Assembly (NCBI RefSeq): GCF_009725165.1 | Contig: NZ_WNZW01000002.1 | Location: forward strand, 868,001 to 932,000 | From: Paenibacillus woosongensis | Lineage (GTDB): Bacteria > Bacillota > Bacilli > Paenibacillales > Paenibacillaceae | Length of the DNA: 64,000 bases | Direction of reading: 5' to 3' | Shown here: positions 27,431 to 37,423 of the stretch, in pieces | How positions within the stretch are numbered: position 1 is the first letter of the stretch | Layout of the letters: each line of letters starts with the position of its first letter | Position numbers and translations under genes: made by a program | Notes under the pieces: model-generated | What the model saw: only the letters and a program-made list of their open reading frames with translations | Database searches by the model: none | What the model was told of the DNA's origin: nothing

Positions 27431-28612
27431 TTAGTTCTCCTCCTTCATTTCATGTACTCCCTGCCCTACTCCACAAACATAAAATTCAGCTTCTAGACCG
27501 GTACGGCGCTGATAAGCCTCGCCAACCTGCTTGACGTAGCCATCTACGGCATCTTCATGTACGAGGGATACCGTACAGCCGCCGAAGCCCGCTCCAGTCA
27601 TCCGCGACCCCAATGTCCCCTCAATGCGAAGCGCTTCCTCTACCAGGACATCCAGCTCCATGCAGCTCACCTCATACAAATCACGCAGAGAATCATGCGA
27701 CGCATTCATCAGCTTGCCGAAATGCTGGAGATCGTTGTTGGTCAGCGCTTCTACGGATTCCAGCACGCGAGCGTTCTCCAGCACGACGTGCTTGGCACGG
27801 TCCAGCAGCACCTGGTCCGTAAAAATGGTCTCCAGCTCCCCCAGGCGCTCCGGCTTCAAATGCGCCAGGTATTTCAGCCCCGGCTCATGAGCCTGCAGCT
27901 GACGCAGCGCTTCATCGCACTGCGAGCGGCGTTCATTGTATTTGGAGTCAACTAGACCCCTTCGTTTGTTCGTGTTGCCGATCACCAGCTTGTAGGCTCC
28001 AGTACGGAACGGTACCCGCTGATATTCCAGCGTATCACACATGAGCAGAATCGCATGATCCTTGGCGCCGTTTGCTACGGCAAACTGATCCATGATGCCG
28101 CTGTTTACGCCGACATATAGATTTTCCGCGCGTTGGGACAGGCGGGCAATTTCCACAGTATCTGTCTCTCTGCCCTCCATCGTCAGCAGCGCAAACGCAG
28201 TGACTACTTCGATTGAAGCGGAAGAGGACAGACCCGCGCCGTTCGGTATTTCTCCATGGAACAGCAGGTCATAACCGCTAGTCAGTGTAGTGCCCAGCTT
28301 GTTCAGCTCCACTATGACTCCGATCGGGTAGTCGACCCATTCCCCTGTTTTGGATTGCCCTAGCTCATTCGCTTCGAACTCCGCGGCATAAGGGAAGTTT
28401 GCGGAGGCAAAGGTTACTTTTTGGTCAGGACGGCGGCGGATCGCCAGCGTTGTTCCGAATTCCAGCGCTGCCGGCAGAACATAACCCCCGTTATAATCGA
28501 TATGCTCGCCGATCAGGTTCACGCGTCCCGGCGCATTGAATACAAATATGCTCTCTTGGCTGCTCCCATTGCGGGAGAGGAACAGTTGCTCCATTTCCTG
28601 TTTGTTCAACAT
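27431..28612 (-). CDS. galK: Galactokinase
   Basis: A 393-residue GHMP kinase. The galactokinase signature GRVNLIGEHIDYNGG is at residues about 28-42, the ATP loop GAGLSSSASIEV near 125, and GAGFGGCTVSLV near the C-terminus. It phosphorylates galactose to galactose-1-phosphate, the first Leloir step. The ATG is preferred over a GTG two codons upstream. It heads galK-galE-galT and is divergent from an AraC-type regulator. Confidence 0.96.
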   Translation of the reverse strand: MLNKQEMEQLFLSRNGSSQESIFVFNAPGRVNLIGEHIDYNGGYVLPAALEFGTTLAIRRRPDQKVTFASANFPYAAEFEANELGQSKTGEWVDYPIGVIVELNKLGTTLTSGYDLLFHGEIPNGAGLSSSASIEVVTAFALLTMEGRETDTVEIARLSQRAENLYVGVNSGIMDQFAVANGAKDHAILLMCDTLEYQRVPFRTGAYKLVIGNTNKRRGLVDSKYNERRSQCDEALRQLQAHEPGLKYLAHLKPERLGELETIFTDQVLLDRAKHVVLENARVLESVEALTNNDLQHFGKLMNASHDSLRDLYEVSCMELDVLVEEALRIEGTLGSRMTGAGFGGCTVSLVHEDAVDGYVKQVGEAYQRRTGLEAEFYVCGVGQGVHEMKEEN

Positions 28613-28651
28613 GCACACCCCATCTTCATGGAATATTCGGTTCTTGCTCTC

Positions 28652-28680
28652 AGTATAAAGACTTCACGCCATTTTGATAA
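28652..28680 (-). promoter_or_regulatory. Promoter of the galKET operon
   Basis: On the minus strand TATACT (28652-28657) is preceded 17 bp upstream by TTATCA (28675-28680), a good sigma-A match. It lies about 40 bp before galK, within the shared spacer with the AraC-type gene. Confidence 0.65.
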
Positions 28681-28775
28681 TGTATGTATGCGAGGTTTGT
28701 ATGGATAAATATGACCTTCCCAAGTAGAATATAAATAGAATGAATTGATCCGCCAAGCACGAAGGAGGCTCCCCA

Positions 28776-29627
28776 ATGCTGCTAGAAACCTACAGCGCTG
28801 CCGCTAACCCCGAAGTATTTGATGAGAGCGACCTGCACATTTTGTTTGCTGGCGAGAGCCAGACCAGACCGGATCACCGCGTCGGGCCGAAAGTTTATGA
28901 CTACTATCTGCTCCATTTTGTTGAAGAGGGCAACGGAACCTTCCAAACGGAGTATTCCATATACGAGCTGCAGCCCGGAGACGGCTTTCTCATTCATCCG
29001 AATCAGTTGGTTAGCTATTCATCCGATTCCGTGACACCATGGCGTTACCGCTGGATCGCTTTTACGGGGGCAAAGGTACCCTCGCTCCTGGAGCGTGCGG
29101 GTTTAACGCCCAAGCATCCCGTCATTCACGCCCCTACAGACAGCCGTATTCCCGAGCTGCTGACATCCGTGCTGCAGGAATTCCGCAGCAAGAAGCCAAG
29201 CTCGCACTTGCACTCTCTCGGCTGCCTGTATTTGATCATGGCCGAGGCGGAGGACTCTTATCTTAAAGAATCAACGCTTCCCTCCGGCGAGTCGGCCGTG
29301 CAAAAAATCGTCAAACAGATGATTTACTATATTTCAAGCCAATATGCCCATCATGTATCCATTGAAGAAATGTGCGCAAGCCTGGGATATAACCGCGCTT
29401 ATCTCTCCCGCGTTTTCAAGAAGGAGACCGGGCTGACCCCCGTTACCTATTTGCTGAAGCTCAGAATCGACAAATCGCGGCAGTTGCTGCGCGAGCGGCC
29501 TGAGCTGTCCATCGAACAGATTTCTTCCTCTGTCGGCCTTAACGATGCGCTCTACTTCTCGCGGCAGTTCCGCCGGTTTTACGGACAATCGCCAAGCGAG
29601 TACCGAAGAAACGCCTCTGGAAAATAA
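28776..29627 (+). CDS. AraC-family transcriptional regulator, likely of galKET
   Basis: A 283-residue AraC/XylS regulator. The N-terminal cupin (about residues 10-150) has the pattern YYLLHFVEEGNGTF and LQPGDGFLIHPNQ of sugar-binding AraC arms. The C-terminal 100 residues hold two helix-turn-helix motifs (SIEEMCASLGYNRAYLSRVFKKETG; SIEQISSSVGLNDALYFSRQFRRF). RBS GGAGG lies 7 bp before the ATG. It is divergent from galK across about 160 bp, which suggests it activates the galactose genes; that role is inferred from position. Confidence 0.88.
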   Translation: MLLETYSAAANPEVFDESDLHILFAGESQTRPDHRVGPKVYDYYLLHFVEEGNGTFQTEYSIYELQPGDGFLIHPNQLVSYSSDSVTPWRYRWIAFTGAKVPSLLERAGLTPKHPVIHAPTDSRIPELLTSVLQEFRSKKPSSHLHSLGCLYLIMAEAEDSYLKESTLPSGESAVQKIVKQMIYYISSQYAHHVSIEEMCASLGYNRAYLSRVFKKETGLTPVTYLLKLRIDKSRQLLRERPELSIEQISSSVGLNDALYFSRQFRRFYGQSPSEYRRNASGK

Positions 29628-29630
29628 CCG

Positions 29631-29662
29631 GAGCCCGCTTCCCTATGCAAGGAAACGGGCTC
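29631..29662. terminator. Terminator between the AraC-type and aldo/keto reductase genes
   Basis: GAGCCCGCTTCC pairs with GGAAACGGGCTC with one mismatch. The convergent genes end on either side. Confidence 0.6.
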
Positions 29663-29682
29663 TTCTATGCGTACGGACAACA

Positions 29683-30687
29683 TTAATGCTCGCCATGGTT
29701 ATGGAGGATCGTTTCGATCCGGTTCAATTCCTCGTCGGTGAACTCAAGCTTGCTTAGCGCCTGAACGTTCTCTTCAATTTGACTCACCCGGCTTGCGCCG
29801 ATCAGCGCAGACGTGACCTTGCCTCCGCGGAGCACCCATGCGAGCGCAAATTGGGCAAGGCTCTGCCCCCGTGCTGCGGCCATCTGGTTCAGTGCGCGTA
29901 CTTTACGCAGCATCTCAGGCGTGATTTGCGACTCCTGCAGAGCGCCGGTCGGGTTCTTCGCACGGGAATCCTCCGGAATGCCGTTCAAATATTTGTTTGT
30001 GAGCAGTCCCTGAGCCAATGGACAGAAGGCGATGCTGCCAACCCCATTCTCCTCCAGGACGTCCTGAAGGCCATTCTCGATCCAGCGATCCAGCAGCGAG
30101 TAATTCGGCTGATGGATGAGCAGCGGCGTGCCCAGCTGCTTGAGGATGGAGACCGCTTCCTTCGTCTGCTCCGCTGAATAGCTCGATATGCCTACGTACA
30201 GCGCCTTACCGGAGCGAACGATGTGATCCAGCGCCATCATCGTCTCCTCTAGCGGGGTCTCCGGATCAAAGCGGTGGGAATAGAAAATATCTACATAATC
30301 AAGGCCCATCCGCTTCAGGCTTTGATCGAGGCTGGAAATCAAGTATTTGCGGGATCCCCACTCGCCATAAGGACCTGGCCACATATAGTAGCCGGCTTTG
30401 GAGGAGATCACCAATTCATCCCGGTAGGGTGTCAGGTCTTTTTTGAGCACGGTACCGAACATTTCTTCCGCCGAACCCGGAGGCGGGCCGTAATTGTTGG
30501 CCAAATCAAAATGGGTAATGCCCAAATCAAAAGCTCTGCGAATCATCTCGCGTCCGTTCTCAAACGTATCTACACCACCGAAGTTATGCCATAATCCAAG
30601 CGATATGGCCGGAAGCTTAAGGCCCGAACGACCCACACGGTTATATATCATCGACTCGTACCGGTCTTCACTAGCAATATATGCCAT
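29683..30687 (-). CDS. Aldo/keto reductase (YghZ-like)
   Basis: A 334-residue AKR14-type TIM barrel. It shows LPAISLGLWHNFGG, the catalytic Tyr in NNYGPPPGSAEEMFG, the Lys in VISSKAGYYMWPGPYG, and the NADPH-binding C-terminus (LIGASRVSQIEENVQAL). Relatives reduce L-glyceraldehyde 3-phosphate and methylglyoxal with NADPH and act in carbonyl detoxification. It appears as a single unit beside the sirtuin operon. Confidence 0.92.
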   Translation of the reverse strand: MAYIASEDRYESMIYNRVGRSGLKLPAISLGLWHNFGGVDTFENGREMIRRAFDLGITHFDLANNYGPPPGSAEEMFGTVLKKDLTPYRDELVISSKAGYYMWPGPYGEWGSRKYLISSLDQSLKRMGLDYVDIFYSHRFDPETPLEETMMALDHIVRSGKALYVGISSYSAEQTKEAVSILKQLGTPLLIHQPNYSLLDRWIENGLQDVLEENGVGSIAFCPLAQGLLTNKYLNGIPEDSRAKNPTGALQESQITPEMLRKVRALNQMAAARGQSLAQFALAWVLRGGKVTSALIGASRVSQIEENVQALSKLEFTDEELNRIETILHNHGEH

Positions 30688-30794
30688 TTAGTTCCCTACC
30701 TTCCTGCTGTAATTTTCTTTCGAAAAATATCATATCTCGTTCAAAAACCTTTGGCAAGAAGGAAGAAACCGTTTTCGGCATCATGGCGAACCCT

Positions 30795-31559
30795 TCAGCT
30801 CCCGGCTTTAAGCAGCGATTCCACCTGCCCGAGCACCGCGCCAATCGGCTCGGCAATCAGCAAATCGGCCTGGTTATCGTAAGCTGTCGGCGATGCATTC
30901 AACAGCACTGTCCGCTGTCCCCGAAAATACGTGACCAGGTGAGCCGCCGGCTGAACGGTCAGAGAAGTCCCGCCGATCAGCAGCAGATCCGCTTCGCTAA
31001 TTGCCTCAACCGTCCTTTCGATCACCTGCGTATCCAGGTTCTCCCCGTACAATACAACATCGGGTTTGACAGTTCCCCCGCAAGTCTGGCATTTTGGCAC
31101 AGGATCGCCCGTACTCATCACTTCCTCCAGGCTATGGAACCTCCCGCAGCCCATGCAATAGTTCCGGTGTATGGAACCGTGCAGCTCCAGCACGCTGCGG
31201 CTGCCTGCCTTCTGATGCAGGCCGTCGATATTTTGAGTAATAACCGCATCCAGCTTGCCTTCGTCCTCCAGCCAAGCCAGGCAACGATGAGCCGGATTCG
31301 GCTCGGCATGCAGATGGATCATCTTCGTTTTGTAAAAATCATAGAATACCTCCGGATGGCGGTCAAAAAACGGCCGGCTCAAAATTTCCTCCGGGGAATA
31401 CGGCGAAGCTTTTTCCTGCTGATAAATGCCCGCTGCGGAACGAAAATCGGGTATTCCGCTTTCTGTAGAAATGCCCGCCCCGCCAAAAAATACGGTTCTG
31501 CGCCCCTCCTTCACCCAGGACGCGAGCTGTTCGATTTTGCTTAATGTCACTGCTTTCAT
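30795..31559 (-). CDS. NAD-dependent protein deacylase (Sir2 family)
   Basis: A 254-residue sirtuin. It has the NAD motif GAGISTESGIPDFRS (residues about 28-42), TQNIDGLHQKAG with the catalytic His in ELHG, and a zinc site of two cysteine pairs (CMGC and CQTC). It removes acyl groups from lysines using NAD. Its ATG overlaps the stop of the upstream HAD gene as ATGA, so both are translated together. Confidence 0.95.
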   Translation of the reverse strand: MKAVTLSKIEQLASWVKEGRRTVFFGGAGISTESGIPDFRSAAGIYQQEKASPYSPEEILSRPFFDRHPEVFYDFYKTKMIHLHAEPNPAHRCLAWLEDEGKLDAVITQNIDGLHQKAGSRSVLELHGSIHRNYCMGCGRFHSLEEVMSTGDPVPKCQTCGGTVKPDVVLYGENLDTQVIERTVEAISEADLLLIGGTSLTVQPAAHLVTYFRGQRTVLLNASPTAYDNQADLLIAEPIGAVLGQVESLLKAGS

Positions 31560-32329
31560 GCCTCCTCCAGTACTTTCATTTCCCTAAAGCTGCGAATAAC
31601 CGCATCCGCATCCAGCAGGTACGATTCTCCTCCGCCGTCCGGAGCTAGTCCAACCGTCATCCGCACCCCCGCCTGCTTGCCCATCTGCATATCCCCGTTG
31701 CTGTCCCCTACGACAATCGCATGCTCAGGGGATACGCCAAGCTCGCGGCAAGCAAGCACAGCCATTTCGGGAAAAGGCTTGCCAAGGCTCACCCGATCCC
31801 TGCCGACGACAACGTCGAAATAGCGCTCGATTCCCATCCAGCTCAAATGCTCGCTCGCTGCCTCCGTCGTATCCGACGTGACAACAGCAAGTCGTATTCC
31901 CTGCGATTGGCTAGCCTCAAGTAAAGCTGCGAGCCCTGGCATCGGTCTGGCGTTTCTGCGCTTTCTCAGCTCAATCATCGCCGACGAGCTGAACTGCCTA
32001 ACCTGAATCAGCGCTTCGTTCCAAGGAACTCCCGCCGCATACAGCTGCCAGGCGAGCAGCGCGGTGACCTCTTCCTCGCTCCCCATTGCTAGCGGCCCGG
32101 TCTTATCATAATCCTCGATCTGCTGCCGCTCATCCAGCTTGAGCCCCAGCAGTGCTGCTCTGCTGTCGATCCGCCGCGCCCCCAGCAATTCCAAATGGCT
32201 GTCCAGCAAATCCAGCAGCGTCATCGCCCATTCTCCCCAGAGGGCCATGAAATCCAGCAAGGTTCCGTCCTTATCGAATAATATCGCCTGGCATGGCACA
32301 CTGCGGTCGCCTGCCTGAACAATCGCCAT
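31556..32329 (-). CDS. HAD-family hydrolase (phosphoglycolate phosphatase-like)
   Basis: A 257-residue HAD phosphatase with the four family motifs: ILFDKDGTLLDF (nucleophile Asp), LAVVTSDTTEAA, a Lys in SLGKPFPE, and VVGDSNGDMQMGKQAG. The helical cap lies between motifs 1 and 2. It probably removes phosphate from a small metabolite such as phosphoglycolate; the substrate is not determined by sequence. The ATG with GGGAGG 7 bp upstream is chosen over earlier in-frame ATGs. It is coupled to the sirtuin gene. Confidence 0.88.
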   Translation of the reverse strand: MAIVQAGDRSVPCQAILFDKDGTLLDFMALWGEWAMTLLDLLDSHLELLGARRIDSRAALLGLKLDERQQIEDYDKTGPLAMGSEEEVTALLAWQLYAAGVPWNEALIQVRQFSSSAMIELRKRRNARPMPGLAALLEASQSQGIRLAVVTSDTTEAASEHLSWMGIERYFDVVVGRDRVSLGKPFPEMAVLACRELGVSPEHAIVVGDSNGDMQMGKQAGVRMTVGLAPDGGGESYLLDADAVIRSFREMKVLEEA

Positions 32330-32553
32330 AGTCATTCCTCCCGGTTTCATCGTTCGCTTTATACAGCCCTCGTACAGCTTACTCACATTACCGCTATTGT
32401 ATATGATTCAATACTTTGCCACAAATGAGCGGACTGACAGCGTTTTCTATTGTGATAATTATCACGTGTACTGATCTTCAAAAAGAGTACCTTTATTACA
32501 GAGACCGTATACTTAAAATTTGAATGATTGAAAGGCTTGAGGAGGCTGTCAGC

Positions 32554-33612
32554 ATGAAGACGAACATCATCCCATCGAATCCGCGCGGAGAGGCATTTTT
32601 TCTCAACCTGCGCTTTTTACTGATCATTTGCGTCTTCATCGGCAATGCCATCGAGCCGCTGATCCAAGACATAGACGCCATGCATGCTCTATATGTATGG
32701 ATTTTTACTTTTCATATGCCGCTGTTCGTATTCGTCACCGGGTACTTCGCCAAAACCAATCTGCTCGGCCTGCCCGGCCGGAAGCTGATGCTGCAAATCA
32801 GCCTCCAGTACGTTATCTTTCAAAGCCTGTATTCAATACTGGACGTTACCGTATTTAAGGTACAGAACATCCACCATTCCTTCTTTGCTCCGTACCTGCT
32901 GCTCTGGTTCCTTGCCAGCCATCTGTGCTGGCGCGTACTGCTGACCGTCATGAACAAATGGACGCCCCTCCAGCAGCTGGCGGTATCGCTTGCTCTGGGC
33001 GTGCTCGTCGGATATTTGCAAGTAGATGGAGTCTGGCTCAGCTTGTCGCGGACCTTTGTGTATTTGCCTTTCTTTATTGCCGGTTATCATTTTTCATTTG
33101 CCTATTTGGAGAAAATTTTCACTCCTTTGGCCCGTGCGCTTACTATGTCGCTTGCCGGTGTTATGCTGGTCGCCGCCGTTTTATGGGGGCAGCTTATCGA
33201 TGTCGGATGGCTGTACGGCAGCATGACGTACGGGCAGCTCGGTCATAACGAATGGTATGCCGGAGCCTACCGGCTGGCTCTTTACGCCCCGCAGCTGCTG
33301 GCAGGAATCGCTTTTCTGTCTTTCGTGCCCTTGCGGGAGAGCAAGCTGACCGATCTGGGACGGCGCACCTTGTATGTGTTCCTCCTGCATGGACTCATTA
33401 TCCGCTTTGCGGCCGCCTCCCCTTTATATGATCGCGTTACGAATACGGCAGCTTCCGCCATGCTTATTGTCGGGGCTATTGCCCTGACTCTTGTGCTCAG
33501 CCATCCCCTTGTACGCAAATGGACGTCGCCGGTCATTGAACCGCCGGTGCAATGGCTGCAGAAGCTGGAACGCCGGGCCTTCCACCCCTTCCGTACAGTC
33601 AGCAAGCATTGA
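32554..33612 (+). CDS. Acyltransferase-3 family membrane protein
   Basis: A 352-residue membrane protein with about ten hydrophobic helices. The start (NPRGEAFFLNLRFLLIICVFIGNAIEPLIQ) and the TFHMPLFVFVTGYF block fit the fucose-4-O-acetylase-like branch of acyltransferase 3, which moves acetyl groups onto cell-envelope sugars or lipids. GGAGG lies 8 bp before the ATG. It is transcribed divergently from the HAD gene. The acceptor is unknown. Confidence 0.85.
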   Translation: MKTNIIPSNPRGEAFFLNLRFLLIICVFIGNAIEPLIQDIDAMHALYVWIFTFHMPLFVFVTGYFAKTNLLGLPGRKLMLQISLQYVIFQSLYSILDVTVFKVQNIHHSFFAPYLLLWFLASHLCWRVLLTVMNKWTPLQQLAVSLALGVLVGYLQVDGVWLSLSRTFVYLPFFIAGYHFSFAYLEKIFTPLARALTMSLAGVMLVAAVLWGQLIDVGWLYGSMTYGQLGHNEWYAGAYRLALYAPQLLAGIAFLSFVPLRESKLTDLGRRTLYVFLLHGLIIRFAAASPLYDRVTNTAASAMLIVGAIALTLVLSHPLVRKWTSPVIEPPVQWLQKLERRAFHPFRTVSKH

Positions 33613-33683
33613 CCAGCCGAGTCAGCAATATTGAAGAATATTGCCAATTTTAGAGCCATTTGGATCTTTTTTTGTTTTCTGGC

Positions 33684-33708
33684 GTTTCAAACTAACTGGC
33701 TGTGGTAA
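33684..33708 (+). promoter_or_regulatory. Possible sigma-B-like promoter of the KGG protein gene
   Basis: GTTTCA and TGGTAA, 13 bp apart, resemble the sigma-B pair GTTTAA/GGGTAA found before gsiB. Whether this organism has a sigma-B is not shown, so this is tentative. Confidence 0.3.
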
Positions 33709-33756
33709 ATAAATCATACGCAAAACAATATTTTTCGCATAAGGAGTTGATTGGAA

Positions 33757-34020
33757 ATGGCACGCGGAAACGGCAAAATGAGCCGTCAAGAAGCCGGTCG
33801 CTTGGGAGGACAGGCCACCTCCAAAAACCACGGCAAAGAGTTCTACCAGGAAATCGGGCAAAAAGGCGGAGAAGCTACTTCCAGAAGCCACAGCAAGGAA
33901 TTCTATCAAGAGATCGGCCAAAAGGGCGGAGAAGCCACCTCCGAGAAGCACGATAAGGAGTTCTACCGCCGTATAGGACGCATGGGCGGGGAAGCCCGCA
34001 ACAACAATAATAATAAATAA
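33757..34020 (+). CDS. KGG-repeat general stress protein (GsiB-like)
   Basis: An 87-residue hydrophilic protein with one start motif (QEAGRLGGQATSKNH) and two near-exact 20-residue repeats (EFYQEIGQKGGEATS), plus a closing diverged copy and a poly-Asn tail. These are the stress-induced KGG repeats of GsiB and YciG, proteins thought to stabilise cell structures during drying or salt stress. The ATG is chosen because AAGGAG lies 10 bp upstream. It is a single-gene unit; a small hairpin follows at 34021-34036. Confidence 0.9.
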   Translation: MARGNGKMSRQEAGRLGGQATSKNHGKEFYQEIGQKGGEATSRSHSKEFYQEIGQKGGEATSEKHDKEFYRRIGRMGGEARNNNNNK

Positions 34021-34211
34021 GGATGGAAAACCATCCGTTTGCAAGGATGAGTTCCAGATTAGACTGGGGCTCTTTTTTAATCAAAAACCTTTCTTCCAAT
34101 CCTTATCAAGCGCTAGAAAAAGCCGAATACATATGATAGACTTTAGAGAAAACCTTTAGCGGTGTAAAGTTCCAAAATCACAATATACATTTTATGGGGG
34201 GATAGGCAACC

Positions 34212-35897
34212 ATGACTGCCAAGAAAATGCGTTCAGATATGATCAAAAAAGGCTTCGACCGCGCGCCTCACCGCAGTTTGCTGCGGGCTGCAGGCGTGAA
34301 GGACGAGGATTTCGGTAAGCCGTTCATCGCCGTTTGTAACTCCTATATTGATATCGTTCCTGGCCACGTGCATTTGCAGGAATTCGGTAAAATCGTCAAA
34401 GAAGCGATCCGCGAAGCCGGCGGCGTACCTTTTGAATTCAACACCATCGGCGTCGATGATGGTATTGCGATGGGGCACATCGGGATGCGTTATTCCCTGC
34501 CAAGCCGGGAAATCATTGCCGATTCCCTGGAAACCGTTGTTTCCGCCCACTGGTTCGACGGAATGGTCTGCATCCCGAACTGTGACAAGATCACGCCAGG
34601 GATGATGATGGGTGCGCTTCGCGTGAACATCCCGACTGTATTCGTCAGCGGCGGACCGATGAAAGCCGGCGTAGACAGCAAAGGACGCAAACTGTCCTTG
34701 ACTTCTGTCTTCGAAGGCGTAGGCGCTTATCAAGCGGGCAAGATCGACGATGCTGACCTGCTTGAGCTTGAACAATACGGCTGTCCGACTTGCGGCTCCT
34801 GCTCCGGTATGTTCACGGCCAACTCTATGAACTGTCTCGCCGAAGCGCTGGGACTGGCCATGCCGGGCAACGGTACGATTCTCGCGGTCGACGAAGCGCG
34901 GAAGGATTTCGTAAGACAATCCGCCCGTCAATTGATGGAGCTGATCAAGCTTGATCTTAAACCGCGTGATATCGTAACAAAAGAATCGATCGACAACGCC
35001 TTCGCGCTTGATATGGCTATGGGTGGATCAACCAATACAGTGCTGCACACCTTGGCTTTGGCTCAGGAAGCAGGCATCGATTACCCGCTGGAGCGTATCA
35101 ACGAGGTGGCCAACCGTGTCCCTCATATTTCGAAGCTGGCTCCGGCATCCGACCATTTCATCGAAGACGTTCACCGGGCTGGCGGCGTAAGTGCCGTAAT
35201 CAACGAGCTGTTGAAGAAGCCTGGAGCGATCCATGGCGGCCAAATGACCGTAACAGGCAAGACGCTTGCCGAGAACGTGGCCGGCAGCGAGGTCCATGAC
35301 CGTGAAGTTATCCGTTCCATCGACAACCCGCATTCCGAGAAAGGCGGCCTCGCCATTCTGTACGGCAACCTTGCACCTGAAGGTTCCGTAATCAAGGTTG
35401 GTGCGGTTGATCCTTCGGTTGGCGGGTACCATAAAGGCCCTGCCATCTGCTTCGACTCGCAGGAGCAAGCGCTGGAAGGCATCGCAAACGGCAAGGTCAA
35501 GGAAGGCCATGTTGTCGTCATTCGCTATGAAGGGCCAAAAGGCGGACCAGGTATGCCAGAAATGCTCGCTCCAACGTCGCAAATTGTCGGTATGGGCCTT
35601 GGCGCGAAAGTCGGCCTCATCACGGACGGTCGCTTCTCTGGAGCTTCCCGCGGCATCAGTATCGGCCATATTTCTCCGGAAGCAGCCGAGGGTGGACCTA
35701 TCGCCTTCGTAGAAGATGGAGATATCATCGAGCTGGATCTGAATAACCGCAAAATCGAGCTTCATGTTTCCGATGAGGAAATGGCCCGTCGCCGTGCGAA
35801 CTGGAAAGGCTTCGAGCCAAAGGTGAAGACCGGTTACCTTGCCCGCTATTCCAAGCTCGTCACCAACGCAAGCAACGGCGGAGTTATGAAAATTTAA
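34212..35897 (+). CDS. ilvD: Dihydroxy-acid dehydratase
   Basis: A 561-residue IlvD of standard length. Iron-sulfur cluster ligands are visible in [24 protein letters not shown] and [21 protein letters not shown]-terminal blocks GGPGMPEML and [11 protein letters not shown] are typical. It dehydrates dihydroxy-isovalerate and its methyl homologue in valine and isoleucine synthesis. GGGGGG precedes the ATG. No other branched-chain gene is adjacent; it appears as a lone cistron ending at a strong hairpin. Confidence 0.97.
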   Translation: MTAKKMRSDMIKKGFDRAPHRSLLRAAGVKDEDFGKPFIAVCNSYIDIVPGHVHLQEFGKIVKEAIREAGGVPFEFNTIGVDDGIAMGHIGMRYSLPSREIIADSLETVVSAHWFDGMVCIPNCDKITPGMMMGALRVNIPTVFVSGGPMKAGVDSKGRKLSLTSVFEGVGAYQAGKIDDADLLELEQYGCPTCGSCSGMFTANSMNCLAEALGLAMPGNGTILAVDEARKDFVRQSARQLMELIKLDLKPRDIVTKESIDNAFALDMAMGGSTNTVLHTLALAQEAGIDYPLERINEVANRVPHISKLAPASDHFIEDVHRAGGVSAVINELLKKPGAIHGGQMTVTGKTLAENVAGSEVHDREVIRSIDNPHSEKGGLAILYGNLAPEGSVIKVGAVDPSVGGYHKGPAICFDSQEQALEGIANGKVKEGHVVVIRYEGPKGGPGMPEMLAPTSQIVGMGLGAKVGLITDGRFSGASRGISIGHISPEAAEGGPIAFVEDGDIIELDLNNRKIELHVSDEEMARRRANWKGFEPKVKTGYLARYSKLVTNASNGGVMKI

Positions 35898-35921
35898 TTG
35901 AAATCATCTTCAAATGCATAG

Positions 35922-35962
35922 AAAGGGGCGGTTCCACATCTTCATGTGGAACCGCCCCTTTA
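35922..35962. terminator. Bidirectional terminator
   Basis: An 18-bp perfect stem (AAAGGGGCGGTTCCACAT) with a CTTC loop between the convergent ilvD and polysaccharide deacetylase genes. Confidence 0.9.
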
Positions 35963-35971
35963 GTTTAAGGA

Positions 35972-37423
35972 CTAACACGGCTGCGTTGCGCTTAAAGCAG
36001 TTTCCTCGGCCTCCGCGCTCTCCTGGTCGGAGGCAATCTCACCGCTCTCTTTGCCAGAGAAACGGCGATGCGACCCGTCTTCAGAGTATTTATCAAGCAA
36101 GAGTTCCATTGGCATCACGATAAGCTTAGGTATCAGTTCATGGGAGGAACGCTGCTTGAGACGGTCCCCGCCGGAAGGATGAATGACGCTCATCAGAAAT
36201 TTCAAGTACAGGCGCGTCGAGCGGGCGAAGAAGCTGTCCGGCAGATCGGTTACCGTAAACCCGAACTGCTCCGGTCCGCGGTTGATCATGCTTACGCCAT
36301 ACAATGCCTTGACATCCATTAATTCCGGATGGGTCTGAACATATTGCGCAAGCTCGGGAAGCGTCTTTTCGACGCCGCGGATCATTTGGATGGCGACTTG
36401 TACGGACGTTCTTGAGCGAGAGCCGATTTCGAACAGCCGCTTATTGTCGAAATGAAGCTCCAATACCCGATCGCCGTTTGCGAGCTCTATATCGCCGTTC
36501 ATCATCACAGGCTCTCCCCGGTACGGACGAATGCGGAAATGAAAGATCGGTTCTTCCTTATTTGTTGTTCTCAACTGGAAGACAAAATGAAAAAGTCTCT
36601 CCCACAGCAGCCATAACGAGACAACAATACGTTTACCGAAGGAAAGGCTTGCCTTCTGCTTGGAAGTTTCTTTTGGCGCTGCCGGCATGCTTTTTTGACC
36701 GTGGGACTCGCGTTTGACCGCTTCGCTCCGCTGGATCATATCGTCAATCCGGATCGTGCCGATTCCCTGCTTCTCGGCGACCTGCAGTACTCTTTCCAGC
36801 GCTTTCAGCATTTCCATAGGGGCTTGCGCATTCGCTCCAAGCGTATTACCGCAATCATGCAGCAGGAATACTTCGCCGCCCCTCAGCTTCTTCAGCATGC
36901 GCTCTGTTAATCGATCTGCACCCAGGCGCTGGCGCCAATCGCCAAACATCGACGACCAGAGCACAATCTGCGTCTCGTTGCGTCTGGCGAAGTCGAACAA
37001 ATTGACGATTCCCCAAGGCGGACGATAGTAATGCGTATTACTGCCGATAATGTCATGGATGATTTTATTTGTTCGTTGAATCTGCTTCTTAACCGCTGCC
37101 GGTCCCATTAGCCAGTTCGTCTTATGAACATAATTATGAATGCCAATCAAATGGCCTTCTTCATGCATTCGCTTGATCAAATGCGGGTACTTCTCCGCAT
37201 TCGAGCCGACAACAAAAAAAGTGGCTTTTGCTCCGTATTTCTTTAGCAAATCAAGCAGCTGCGACGTATATACCGGGTCCGGACCGTCATCGAAGGTTAG
37301 AGCAAACTCATCCATCCCGATCCCTCGCCTGAATACGCGAAAGCCGAACAATCGCGTAATCAAACCGGGTATAAAAGCGTATAGTGTTGAAATATAAAAT
37401 AACCACAGCAGCAAAGTCTCCAT
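35972..37423 (-). CDS. Polysaccharide deacetylase with C-terminal YkoP-like extension
   Basis: A 483-residue protein. A membrane helix at the N-terminus (about residues 3-22) precedes a NodB-type deacetylase domain: LTFDDGPDPVYTSQLLDLL (metal Asp pair), GIHNYVHKT (metal His) and YRPPWGIVN. After about residue 240 a Ser/Lys-rich linker leads to a domain of about 220 residues with DRVLELHFDNKRLFEIG and ALYGVSMINRGPEQFGFTV, which resembles YkoP-type extensions. It probably removes acetyl groups from peptidoglycan or a secondary polymer at the membrane. Start choice (the second ATG) rests on GGGG 8 bp upstream. Confidence 0.85.
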   Translation of the reverse strand: METLLLWLFYISTLYAFIPGLITRLFGFRVFRRGIGMDEFALTFDDGPDPVYTSQLLDLLKKYGAKATFFVVGSNAEKYPHLIKRMHEEGHLIGIHNYVHKTNWLMGPAAVKKQIQRTNKIIHDIIGSNTHYYRPPWGIVNLFDFARRNETQIVLWSSMFGDWRQRLGADRLTERMLKKLRGGEVFLLHDCGNTLGANAQAPMEMLKALERVLQVAEKQGIGTIRIDDMIQRSEAVKRESHGQKSMPAAPKETSKQKASLSFGKRIVVSLWLLWERLFHFVFQLRTTNKEEPIFHFRIRPYRGEPVMMNGDIELANGDRVLELHFDNKRLFEIGSRSRTSVQVAIQMIRGVEKTLPELAQYVQTHPELMDVKALYGVSMINRGPEQFGFTVTDLPDSFFARSTRLYLKFLMSVIHPSGGDRLKQRSSHELIPKLIVMPMELLLDKYSEDGSHRRFSGKESGEIASDQESAEAEETALSATQPC

